The notes beneath the pieces were generated by a model that was given only the letters and a program-made list of their open reading frames with translations, did not search any database and was not told where the DNA came from. Positions 47,840 to 60,000 of a stretch of 64,000 bases of DNA are shown here, piece by piece. The stretch is from positions 1,742,525 to 1,806,524 of the forward strand of contig CM074815.1 in the NCBI GenBank assembly GCA_037447605.1. Direction: 5' to 3'. This DNA is from Zygnema circumcarinatum. Its lineage: Eukaryota; Streptophyta; Zygnematophyceae; Zygnematales; Zygnemataceae. Within the stretch, counting starts at the first letter, position 1, and each line of letters starts with the position of its first letter. The position numbers and the translations under genes were made by a program.

Positions 47840-48369
47840 GAGGCAGATAACTTAGATTTTTTGGTAGTTTTAGTTTTTGTGCAATGCGAATCCTATGCAG
47901 ATCCGATTGAACATTGAACAATTATCGTAAATACAATCCGTTACTTTGCATCCACATATCAACAATGAGATTTTGGCGAATCGCAAAGCGTGGAGAGTTT
48001 GTAAACCCAAAAAATGGAACTATGCTTTATGTGACATATCAAGTGGTTGTGTGATATTGAACACATGTTTGAATTGAGTCATTTGTGTAGAATATATAAC
48101 TATTTATTTCTACTTCTCTCTTTTTTCTCGTGACATATCACAATAGAATGTTATGTATAACACATTTTTTTTTTTACTTTTTTGCGAATATGCATAATAT
48201 ATAACTATACAACTTTACAACATTATAAAATATGAAACACAAAAAACTCCCGAAAAAAAAAAAAAAAAACCAAAACAGGGGGGCGGGATAGCCTAGATGG
48301 GAGCGCGGGAATTCCGAAACAAGGGGACGACGATTTCCAAAATGGGGGGTTATCATTCTCCTAAATATT
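47840..48369. other. AT-rich 3' flank with G-run block
   Basis: 3' flank of the zinc-finger-like gene. It has GTGACATATCAC motifs at 48026 and 48130, an A-run at 48254-48270, and a short block at 48270-48350 with CAAAACAGGGGGGCG and CCAAAATGGGGGGTT. That block resembles in style the ends of the transposon at 11076, but no partner end was found. Confidence 0.4.
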
Positions 48370-48705
48370 TATACGCGAAAGTGACAATTTAAACACAAAT
48401 GTGTTTATCATGACACAATAATGTGATATATCACATAAAACATGTTTAATATTATACAAAAGTGTCACAATTTACAAATGAATGTGTTAAACATCACCCA
48501 AAATTGTGATATATCACAAAAATCATGAATAATATACGCAAATGTGACAAATTAAAAACATTCGTGTTAATTATAACACAAAAGTGTCAACATCAACATC
48601 TCAAAGAACGTAGTTTACTATTATATAGAAATGTCACAATTTTCAAAAATGATTTAAAAATCACATAAAACTGTGATATATCACAAAAATTATACTCAAA
48701 TATTT
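48370..48705. repeat. AT-rich tandem repeat, about 83-bp period, with TGTGATATATCACA
   Basis: The 14-bp perfect palindrome TGTGATATATCACA occurs at 48422, 48505 and 48672, i.e. spacings of 83 and 167 bp, with a degenerate copy expected near 48588. Between copies the phrases AAATGTGACAATTT, ACACAAATGTGTT and ATACAAAAGTGTCAC recur. No coding frame crosses it. Confidence 0.75.
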
Positions 48706-48879
48706 ATATGCGCGAACCCTTCAAACCCTAAAAACCCTCGCCTGGTCGCGTGCCAAATATTCATTCGGGTTTTTGCGCGGGCACATGCCACGTAGATCCA
48801 AAAACCGCCACGTAGCAACGCAACGGTAAAGGAGCTACGCTGTGGTGACACGTGGCGTATCGGGATGAAGGTACTACGG

Positions 48880-49353
48880 CCGTTGGATGTGCTACGTGAC
48901 GCATCTCGGGGTTAGCGCCGCTGGATTGACGCTTGTGAGATTACTGGAATGTGAGCCGTTGGATTTGTGACGCGGACGCACGTGAGATAATGCCCGTTGG
49001 ATCCTGGGATGAATGAGACTCGAACCGTTGGATTCACACGTGTTATACTTCGGGAATTTTCCCCTTTGGCTATACCACGTGGGCGGGCGTTATATGCGGA
49101 CCGTTGGATAGTCACTTGAGATCAAGGAATATGGCCACGTGGACAATTGCTGGATAGCAACTGTTGGATCCTTGGCTAGGATCCTGCCGTTGGATATGCC
49201 ACGTCTGCAGTTCCTGACATTGACCGTAGGATAGTCGGGTGCGGGAATTCTGGTTTTACGAGACCGTTGGATTCGCCACCTGTACGTGTGCTCAATGCTA
49301 ACCGTTGGATTCGACCACGAGCCATGCTCGACCTTCGGAATTTCGACCGTAGG
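48880..49353. repeat. Minisatellite, about 38-bp period, core CCGTTGGAT
   Basis: CCGTTGGAT or a one-base variant occurs at 48880, 48918, 48956, 48994, 49025, 49101, 49161, 49187, 49223, 49263 and 49302, with a further variant near 49345. The first intervals are 38, 38 and 38 bp, and a later one is 76. Between cores there are often CACGTG or CCACGTGG boxes. Only the core is conserved and the rest of each unit varies. Confidence 0.8.
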
Positions 49354-50081
49354 TTACGACTTCCATTCTTGTTTGAACTGCCTGTTTTACGATTTCATAT
49401 TTTCGACTGTCTGGTCTGCGTTCCGTTACAGTTGCGGGCAACCGCATGTGCAGGCAGTCGCCCTGAAGCGTGCCCTAAAGTGGTCATGGCGCCCTCTCAC
49501 AGAGAGCCGCTCGGACCTCTGCCCTCGCGCGGGAGCAGCCAGCTCCCCCCTCCGCCAAGGTATAGCCGGCCTGCCTGCCGCCGCTGGTCTGAACACGGAA
49601 GCTTCAGAGCTGCTTGGGAATCACAGCCTTGGTCTTCTATTCGCAGGAATTCATTTTTTTTTTTTAACATTCAGATTTCTCTTTTTATGTTTGTCAAGCC
49701 GGATTTATTTATTTTGTTATTGCTGCGTTGCGGTGCAGAAAGAATGTTAAAGAGGGCCTTTTCAGGGCTTGTACTCAGTGTAGACCTCGTCACTCGGCCA
49801 GTCTGCTCTGCCTTGGTGACAAGAGTAACGGTCAGCGTCCAGCCTCCAATGTCGAGAGGTGTGGCTTCCCAATACTCTGGGAACAGGCTTCTCTGGAAGG
49901 GCTGAATACCTGGCTCACATCCTCCAGGCATGCATGCAAGGTTTTGGCGTTTTAAGGAAGACTGTCGATACCGGAGTGGAGGTTCAGTTGGTGCTGGCCG
50001 TCGACTCATGTCGGCTTCTTCATTCTCCGTGGAGCACACACATGAGATAGACCTCCTGACCGCGCCAGGAGCAGGCTCTCA
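49354..50081. promoter_or_regulatory. Upstream region of the BTB gene
   Basis: Open frames here (49267-49905 on the plus strand and others) show no family signature and are not preserved as exons of the gene that follows. It probably holds the promoter and 5' UTR of the BTB gene. Confidence 0.4.
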
Positions 50082-53000
50082 ATGACAACCATAAAGCTTT
50101 CTGAGTTTGGGCGCAAGCGCGCGGCAACCTCGAAAGGAAAGTCGGAGAAGGAGTTGGAAGCAGGACACCGTCTGGAGCAAGTAGCTGAGCGGCTCCGTGC
50201 TTCGCTTGGCCTTGGTTGGGGTCCAAGTGCGAGAGAAGCTCTGAAGAGGTGAAATTAGGGCGTCGCTGTGTTTGGTGGGATGTGGTCGTTATCTTTCATA
50301 ATTGTCAATGCATGAATAGCAATTCAGCTCTTTATCTTTCATTAGAATCTTCCATAGCAATTCACCAAAGCTAGGGCATGATTTTCCTGCCCACGTAGCC
50401 TTACTTGGTTGTCATGAGTATATGACAAGTGGAGTCTATGATGACGAGCATGTCTTCATGTGCTCATGGATTTCTTCTGTAACTTGTCTCATCTATTGCT
50501 GGCAGCATCCATGCTTGGAGGATCAAGGAAGAGCCAGTCAGATGGGTTTGTGCCGACCTCTCCATCCAAGCTCAAGCTGCTCGGGCGCTTCTTGGATTCG
50601 CTGAATGTGTAGCAGCCTACTTTTCGTTTGTTGAAAGAGATCAAGCTTGGCGGCAAAAGCTGCAGGTGCCTTATTCTCTCACTTCAAATATGGCCCTTAA
50701 ACCACTTTCCACGCCTGCATAGGCAAGACACATTTTTTTTTTCTTTTCTGATACCCATTATGTTCTGCGGCCTTAAAAAGCGTCATGGTGCGCAATAAGC
50801 GACTGCAAAGTTGACTTGATTATGAGTTGGGCTGTATTTTAACCAGACAAGTAACTACCTATTCCAATGAAGTGTCTACTGTGGAGTGTGCATGTTCAAC
50901 TGCACTCGCTTGTTTGCAATTACACGAGAGTATAAATATAAAATAATATATATATAGGAACCTTTTTCTTTTCATTAGTTAACCGAGGACATGTTTCAGC
51001 ACTTATTTCAGACCACCAGGCCGTTTTAATATATTCCGTCTGCATTTAATTTTAATTTCTACCCTTCCCCAGAATGTTTATGCATCAAGGCCTTTGGACG
51101 TTGTTATTTTTCTTACAGACATGTTTAGTTGACGTATCATTCGTTGCACGGAGTATGAACACGTTTTTATGTGTGCCGCGTCGTGTTAAACGACTGATAC
51201 GACCATTTAATCGGCACAGACAGAGACGAGCAACTCTGTTTAGCAGCGTATAGCGCACTGCTTATCCAGCAAGTGATGCTTGTGTACCCTTCTCGGTTTC
51301 TCAATAGGGATGCTTGTGTGGAAAGGGATAGAGGCTACTGGCATTATCAGTTGTTCATCTGATATTTAGCCTGATATTGTCTCAGCTCAGGCTCTGTTTC
51401 TTGAGTTTCGCCTTCTAACTCCATTGTTCCCCTCCGAGCTGTGGAGTTTCTTGCAATTGACACCCCCCAGCTTGAATGCAGATAATCCTTGTCGAGGCAG
51501 CTGCTGCTTTAGCGAGTCTCCTGGAATCACCTTCATCAGCAGTGCGCAACAAGGCTGCAATTGCCTCTGAAGTGCTGACCAGCTCTGTTGGAAATCACCT
51601 TGAAAAAGGGCCATCCATACACCTCCTTCCTCCACTGTCGGCACTCCTTGATGATGCAGGTACGTCACAGGAAAGTGAAAACGAAAGGACTTAGGAAAGA
51701 GAAGAGGGAAAGAGAAGAGGGAAAAAGCGAAGGAAGGGAAAGGGGAGTGATGCTATGTTGCGCGTCTAAACACCTTGTATTTGCTGCTTTTGCCTTTCTA
51801 CAGACGACACAACTGTATCAAGTGCAGGCAAAACGATGGCGCACTTACTTCACAAATTTCGCGTTAGAGATAAGCTATGGAATGGAGCTCAGGGGCCATA
51901 TTTGAAGAGCCCAGAAACCCTCATGTGGCAGGCCTTGACTAGCATCGACCCTTTGACCAGAATAGAAAGGCAACTGGAGAGGAAGGGAACACAGGAAAGT
52001 GTTGCAAGAGGGGAGGCAGGACCTAAAGTAGCAGCTCTCCTTGAAGTATTGGAGGGGCTCTTAACACGATGGTCTGCAGCAAGGAAAAGAGTCCATGGCG
52101 ACTGGAAATGGTGCCATCTTGTTGCGGAATTCTGCAACGACACTGAACAAGAAGTGGCAAAGTCTGCTTTTCGTTGTTTGGCGTCTATGGGTATGCATGC
52201 CATCCATGAAGACAAGCAGGCACGAGTCGCGGAATGCTTTAAGTGTTATTGCACTTTCACAATAGAAGGAATGATCCTATCTTTCGTTCCTGTATTTGTT
52301 CACTTGGACCAGTGTCTTTTTCCCTAGCTGACCTCTTGGATGCATGTATCGGAACTGGGTGTGCAGTTGTGGAGTGTGCAGCTGCAAGTCATTTGGCTCA
52401 CAAGACTCCTGCGCTTTGGTGTTCGCTTTCGGTATGGCTGAAGGTGGAGCAGAGTTCATCCGTGAAGGAGGCAGCTTTGCATCTACTTAGCCTTCTGCCG
52501 GTACATAACGCATGCTTTGAACCTGTGACTTGACTGCTTGTCATGGCCTATATCATACGCTGCATCTGCCAGCCATGACTATGCAGCAAATAGAATGGAT
52601 CATTTTCAAGGTGCATACAACCTTTTATCCGTCGTCACATGGCCCTTCTCGGATGTGGCTATAATTTCAGAGGAGTTTCAGCCCATATTTGTCAAGTCTC
52701 TGAAGGGTAGGGATGAACACACGTCACCGGCAGTTTTTCTTACTTGCTCAAGGGGGTGCTAGCTATCTGCATTGTCAAGTCCTTGTTTAAAAAGATGTTG
52801 TCCAGCGTGTGCTTCAGCATTCATCCCGAATTGTGCTATGCATCATATCGACGTTGTGCTCCTGATGAAGAGATCAGAGAAAGCTGTTTCAAGAGTCTCT
52901 GCGTCTATGATGATCTATTTTCTGTAAAGACATTTAAGGAGGGTTTTTTTCCCTTATCGGTCTTTTTTTGGGCTTATGCTGTGCAGTCTGCTCCCAAGTT

Positions 53001-56000
53001 TGGATTAATTTTACAAGCTCGAGAATGGAGTGACCTTACGACATGCTGTGTGCGAGCCCTCGCTGCTATTCCGGACGAGTCAGCATCTCAAGAAGCTGTT
53101 TTGACCTCCCATTTGGCAATGCAGCACTCACTCAGAACCACTGCTTTGAAAGCCATTTGTGCTTTACTTCGTTGGCCAGGAAAGCATCATGAAGAGTTTC
53201 TACGAAATGGGTTGTTGGCTGCTCTGAGTGGTATTCTTAGGGGCAGAGCTGCAAGTGAGGGCAAAGAGGGGAAGCAGAACCCAAAGTTGCGTCTGCTTGC
53301 ATGGCAGGCCATGGCATGGCTTGCAACATTCATGGGCTCAGTGCATATGAAACTTGCATCGAAGGAAGTCGGAGAAACGAGCCGCAATGTATCCACCAGT
53401 TTGGCTCAAATGGAGAAAGCTACTGCGTTGTTATGGTGAGAAGCATACTTTATTCCTTCTCTTGTAGGTGTAAAGTGGTGATTTCAGGCAGGACCCCTTT
53501 ATCAGTATCTCTCTGATTTCATGTGAAATTGCAGGTAACCCCCCAGAACAAAAAATTACATATTCAATTGAACCAGTTATTCCCACTGTAGTCAGTCAGT
53601 CTGCCTTGGCTACTCAGTATGTTGAGTAGCCCCATCTTGAGCCTATGAAAGGCGAGTCTGTAGCCATGCTACAGGCGGGTTTTCACTGTCTACAGGCAGT
53701 GACGACTAAACCAAAGTCAAACCTTACGCTACCTTTCCTTCAAAGGGAAGTGTCTTACTGTCTGCTTCAACCCTTTGAATGATGCAGCGGTGCATTTTGC
53801 CGAGTCTTTCACCGACGTGCAGCTTTAGTCTCCGAACTACAACCCTCTAAACATCTCCCATCAGACCCAGTTTCAGCTTTAGAGGAGGGTCTTGTTCCAC
53901 CGGGTTTCGAACCTTCTCCGCAAGAGGCAGTGGAGATAAGCAGGGCAATGTTTGCATTCGCAACATCGCAGCATGAGAAGCTGAGAACAGGTAGCAGGGC
54001 TTCCTTAGAAGTGGCCCTGCGCCCTCACGGAGGGGGGTGGGTATCCTCCCTTGTGCGGCAAGTTTCAGCTACTGAGGGGGGGAAAAGAATGCCTGCAGAT
54101 GTAGCAACCCATGTAGCTCTCCTCACAGCTGTTGGGGTGCTTTTCTGCATCCCTGCATGCTTAGGGGAACTTCTCAGTGCAGATGTTGGTTGGGTTCTTG
54201 TACGGATAGTGAACTACCAGGCTGCTCTCGTGAAGTCGGAGGATGATAATTTTGGTTTGGGAGAGACAAATGATATTTCATTCAAGCAAAACGTTGGGAT
54301 TCCTGTGAATGAGCAGATCTCAGAGAAGTATTCTCTACCTCAGGTTGCTAACGACAATGGAGACGAGTATTTTTTCCGACCTATAGAAGACTGGGAGGGA
54401 AAGGATCCGGTTTTGTTCGCTGCTCTCCATGCATTGACTGAGTTCTTTCACGGACAAAAGCTCATCGGTGAACTAAGGGGAAACTTTCAAAGAACAGGTG
54501 AAGGTAACACCGTTCAGAACAAGCAGAGAGGGTTTGATCAAGTCACAACTGCGAACGGACTGAGCTTTGGTTTGAGCCCTCATGTTCAGATGAACCTTGT
54601 ATGGGAAGCTGAAGATGCTCTCTCCCAGCTTGTGAGGGAACCCTTTCCTCCCGGAGTGCGTTGGAATGCAGTGAAGGCACGTGCATGTCTCGGCATTTTT
54701 GGGTTTCCAAGTGCAGTCGGTGAAAGCATGCACTCAGCATTCGACAATCCTTCAAGGGCAGATGTTGCTTTTCTCTTCAGTACGGGGCAACGACTTCATG
54801 CTCACTTTGCAATCTTAGCATCGAGAAGCCCCGGCCTTATTTCTGCTTTTAGTTCCAAAAGCAGTGAAGCAGCACCTTTCCGCAAGGAGAGAGTGGCTGG
54901 TCACATCTCTCAAAGTAGCAATCCCGAGGGAAACCACAATGGCCCTTTTGAAGCCCATGTTTCTGCCCGCGTCACTTACGATGCATTTCGATCTCTATTG
55001 GAGTTTGTCTATGTGGGAGTGACAACTATCCCGGCTAACAGAGCAGCCGAAGTTTCCATTCTGGCGAGGAAGTGTGCTTTACAACCCCTTGCAGCATTGC
55101 TTCAGGGGCAACCTTTAGAATGGGGTTGCCCTTCGGCTCCCTGCGACCTCTCTGCATGTGCTTCCTCTGCAGGTTGGCCTTACAGGTGGGTGTTTTCATC
55201 ATACTTTGGATGGCAATGGGGGGAATTGCTTGCTTGGTGCTGGGAGATATAGCGATATGCAGAGGCTCTTGCTATTGTTTTTGTTATTGTTATTGTTGTT
55301 GTTATTTCTATTGATGTTACGGGCAAAGGTGGTCTTCGGGAGTCATGCGCAAATGGTCTGTGCTTCGTCCATTGCTTTCTGCAGCTTTGCAGCTTTGCAG
55401 CTTTGGTTTGCTTTGAGTAACTCTCAAAACTTCGTTCAACTTTTTAGTTCTTAGCGTGCAGATTTAGTGCTGAAGGCTGCGCACAGTAGCAACGGATATT
55501 GATAGGTGGCAATCAGGCTTGGCTTCTCAAGCCGTCTCATTCATGCTGGAAAAATTCCGTTTTTGGTCGTCCACGATGCGGGCCATAATCTACTGTCCTT
55601 TCTCCTCAAATTTGGTGCTCTCTGCAGAGATGCTATCTTGCATACAGATCAAGGCGAAGGCGAAGGTGCTGCGTATTCTGAGCATGTGCAGGAATGTGCA
55701 AAATCAGGTCCTCACCTTCACGTGCATCGAATGGTACTTGAAGCTCGCTGTGAATATCTTGCTGCCCTTTTGCGGTCCGGCATGCGGGACAGGTGAGAGG
55801 ACGGAGCTGCTCTATAGAGTTCATAGTCCTACCACCGAAAGGAATGTCTCATTAACTTCCTTCCATGGAGGGAGAGGAGTATGCATGTGCGGTTGTATCC
55901 GCAGAATCTCATCATGCTTGGAGGAAAAGTGGGAGATTGCATTTAGGAGATCTCATTTCAGGCTTTAGCTCCGCTCAGACTAGGTGGTTGTATCGTAAAC

Positions 56001-56568
56001 TTCTGTCATCTGTAAGCTACTTTGTTGAACGGATCTATGAGGACTCCCTTCAATTGCCTTTTTTCCTTTTCCTATACTGATTTGCCTTCAAAGTATCTGA
56101 CAGTCTGCTTGCTTTGATTCTCGTGACAGTGTCACAGGACTGCTGCTTGTGCCTGAAGTGAGCCTCCTCGCTTTGACAGGACTCGTCCACCTCCTTTATA
56201 GTGGCCGCCTCTCATTCAACAACATCAATCAGCCATGCTCGCCACCTCCCACAACCCCTGAAAGCAGCCCCTCTGAAGAGGCCCTTCTAGAAGCTGCCCT
56301 GCAACTGGCTCATCTTGGGGAACGCTGGATGATGGCCGACCTTCAAGAGGCGTCATGGAAGTTTGTCCTTGAAAGGCTGGAATTTGGCAACGCTTTGTTT
56401 GTGCTCCGAGAGAGTGCTGTGTGGGAGCAGTGGCCCCTCGTAGAGGCGGCTGTGGAGCAGATCGTGCCATTCTATGTAGAGCTGAGAGAGCAGGGTGAGC
56501 TGGACTGCCTTTCCAATGACCTGCGAGAGGCTGTGCGTGTGGCACATGTGAAGCTCCTCACGATGTGA
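50082..56568 (+). CDS. Large helical-repeat protein with two BTB/POZ domains
   Basis: Exons: 50082-50248, 50506-50665, 51482-51659, 51804-52190, 52328-52500, about 52590-52706, about 52810-52923, 52987-53435, 53788-55185, 55628-55792 and 56130-56568. The protein starts MTTIKLSEFGRKRAAT. The first two thirds are helical, ARM-like (ARALLGFAECVAAYFSFVER; VKEAALHLLSLLP; LRTTALKAICALLRWPGK). Two BTB domains follow. The first is DVAFLFSTGQRLHAHFAILA with FRSLLEFVYVGVTTIPAN. The second is split over the last two exons: HLHVHRMVLEARCEYLAALL, then LTGLVHLLYSGRLSFNN and a BACK-like helical end. This order matches the plant At1g04390-type BTB protein. BTB proteins usually serve as adaptors for CUL3 ubiquitin ligases, and substrates here are unknown. 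The junctions around 52500-52810 could not be put in phase. The other junctions are consistent. Confidence 0.87.
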
Positions 56569-57027
56569 TGTAGGAGGGCGCTACATCTTCACTTTAAGGG
56601 AGGAAGCCAGAAAGAACGAGTTTTGGCGGTTGGGTTTGCTTTTTTGTGTGTACGGTGTTGCGATCTTTCTCAAACTTCACATGTGGTCACTTTTTTCCTT
56701 ATCATTTTTTTTTGAGTTGCATGACGCTTGTCTTAAAAACATCAGACGATACGAGACGCTACTTAATCATCATGTTTCCCAAATAAACGAGAACAGTCGA
56801 TGTGACGATTATGAAACCAGTCTCGTGTCTGCACCAGCCCGTTTACAACCTCTGATCCAACAACAGGTACGCTCCATTTACAGGGAAGGCCGCCCTCTGT
56901 GAAAATGTTCTGCAAGCCTTCAGTAAAGCCGTGTGCTCCGCCCATATGACATGTATGTGCCTCGATCCAGACCAATGTGCCCCAATCCGCACCCACATTG
57001 CAACCATTGCCAAGGAAAGCTTGCTTG
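56569..57027. other. Convergent 3' region
   Basis: 459 bp between the BTB gene stop and the O-fucosyltransferase stop on the opposite strand. Expected to hold both 3' UTRs. Nothing else was recognised. Confidence 0.5.
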
Positions 57028-60000
57028 TTATCGCCTTTTTTGGCACATGCAATCGGGTGCGGGATAGGTGTAGATCGACTGGGTCGGCCCCCTCTTGGCG
57101 ATCTGACCACTCCGCTTCTTATGCGCACTAAGTACCACCTTTGTGAAGTTCTTCCAGTTCTCGCTGTTGTGTTGGAAGGCATCAGCAAGCTTAATGAGAG
57201 CAGGGTTGATGGTCTTCATGACACCTTTGTATTGACGGAAGCCTGCCTGCAAACCGGCCCAAACAACAAACTCAAATAGCTAAGTTGAGGAGGAGTAACC
57301 CTAACTCAACCACACATCCAGTGCCGTCCAATTAATGATTTCCATCTAATGCTTTCACAAATTTCACCGGACCCATCAGTCTACTTATACATGTCAAGGC
57401 AACCCAGCTGCTTCTTTGGTTTTGCAACTTTTTGGGGTTAACCGGCCTACCAGAACATTCCGCATGTTGCCCGGCGATGCTGAGACAAACACATCGCTAT
57501 GAAGGGCCACCAAAAAATCGAGTGCAGCCAAATGAGACGCACGCCCTATAAACGGAGCCAACTCCTCCCGGGATGCCAACTGTGTCTTGTCCATCAAAAG
57601 GGGAAACAGGTTCTGGAGAGGTCTCATTCTCGCCTCGCCGCCATAGACCTGCAGACATCGCAGTCAATAGTCAACACAGTGAATTGCCTAACAGGCAAGA
57701 GAACAAGAACACGCATGACAAAAGCTTACAGACCCAAAAGCAGCCCTTCGTACAGAATCCCCATCATCAACAAAGCGAAAGAATGAGCCATGTATTGGGT
57801 ATTTTGTGCAATACCCAGACACAGAAAGAGTATATGGCATATCCATCGTCCACGGTAAAGTCTCTTGCTGCTAACCTTGTAGGATGCGAGATACAAGCGA
57901 GTGCGATCGCTGAAGCCAAGTGCTGCAAGCATGAGACCAATCTCTTCCGGTGTAAGAGGACACTTTCCCATTCTTCGCAGCTCTTCCGGAGTGTGTTGAA
58001 GCTTGTCAATGCGGTTTTGCCATGCAAAAGAGCGATACTTCATCATTGTGCGACGTTCGGCCAAACCTCCCCCGAAATCACACGAAGAGTGTGCGACCAT
58101 GTCCTGTCCACTCGCAGCAATTAAACCCACGTCAGAAATCAGCTGATAGTGAGCAACATTATGTACAAAGAAAAGGTAGGTAGTGAACATCTGCAGCCAT
58201 AGCAGCAGTGTTATGGACTCCCTTTAGCTCACCTTGTCAAAACGGAGATGTAAAGCAAGGAACTTGGCCGGCTCAGGCTGAGCCTGTGCTTCTATGCCAA
58301 TTACTGGTTGTGATTCTGCTGCAAGTTGTTGCAGAGGGTGGTTGGGAGGAAGCCCTAAAAGCTGCAGGTCTGGGGACTGCAATCTTTTCAGGAGGGTTTG
58401 ACCAAGTGCTTCAATGTGAGGTACAAATCGAAGAAGTTCAAAGTTGACTCGACAGCGCAGTTTTTGAATGTCGGGAGGGAGCCCATCAAAGGCAAGGCGA
58501 TGGGTAAAGGGGGCTATGGCAGCGATGCCATGTCTGCAAGGGAAGCACATGTGGGTACGATTTATAAGTCTTGCAGAAGCAAAACTTTTCTCAGACACTC
58601 TACTCATCATTCACCAAAATGGTATCTGTGCGAAAGAGTTCCGAGGCGAGGAAGTCGGAAAAATGATTGATGATTGATGAAGATGCCTCCACGAAACAAC
58701 GATGGACTCAAATGAAGAATTCTAAACGTCGTCACATCACATGTACCCTTAACAGTTTCCCAAATGATGGTTGAGAAAGAGGCTGGTAGAGGCAGCACCT
58801 CAAGATGATAGGCAGCACATTTTCAATGTACCATTCCGCTGTTGCATGGGCCGGCGCATTCTTCACCCGCGTGTGCTGGTGAAGATGCTCTCCCGTTGCC
58901 GGCAGCCGATAAAACTCGCGAGTGCTCCACTGCATATCCGCCGGCAGCTCCTTCACTATCGTGACGTCCCCTTTGAGGGAGTTGATCAGAAAGTCCACAT
59001 CGAATAGCTCGCCAAGAGTGCTGAAAGCCCTCTCCGTCTGCTGCTCTCGTCAGATTCGCAAGCAACATGACGAAAAGACTCACTGTAAAAGGAAACTAGA
59101 AGGGAAGCAGCAGCAGCAGCAGAAGCAGCAGCAGCTCGTCCCTCCTGAGTCGGTCAATAACTAATGGTGGCTACGTAGAAAAAGGTACTTTCTAGTGGAC
59201 CTGCTACGAATAATGTGCAGTATGATGTAGCTACAGATATCACATATCTGGCATCTTCCATAACGGGTGCCCAAAGGGCATCCTTTATCCTTTGTGGCAA
59301 CTTCATGCATCCTATCTCTCACTGCTTTCATGGGTTCAGCTGGGATCTGTTCATGCAGGATGGGTCGTGTTCAGTTCACGTTCCATGCAACATTCCCCGC
59401 CATACTTCCTTTGTCCAGCCTTATCATCACGTGACAACCTCACGATGCAAAAATTTCCGACACAACCTCCGGTGCCGCCTACCCCCTTAGATTGAGTTCT
59501 ATTCCACTTGTCCCTTAACAATTTCCCGAAATGTCTCAAAGTCAAGGCGAATTAGCAATGCTAACCAAGAGCAAGAAAACCTCCAAGGGCATCAGAGAAC
59601 AGCCATAGCTACCTGGTATCCTGCCAAACAGGGTTTAGCTCGAGCTCAGGCAGAAGCAATGTGACATTCAGCAAGCGAGCTAACGCCACAGCATTGCATA
59701 CCTGAACCCCCATAAACCCACAACTACGATCTCCGTCAAAAGCAAGAGCAGAAGCCACACATAAGCGAAGTAAAGCTCATCTTCTTCCTGAACTTTCATC
59801 TATTGAAATCATATGTGCACTTGCAATACTAAGAATGGTACTAAGAATGGAACAACACATCCTCATTCATAGCGTGGTTTGATCCATAGCATCCACCCTT
59901 TCGATAACGTCTCGTAATCCTGTAATCAAAATGCTCTATTCTGAAAATCTCGTGGAAAACTAACCAGGTGGCTAGTAATGATTGGCCAAACCAGTATGTT

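Noticed and set aside
48880-49353. CRISPR-like regular repeat
   Set aside because: The conserved core is only 9 bp, spacing varies, the intervening sequences share G-boxes, and the genome is eukaryotic.
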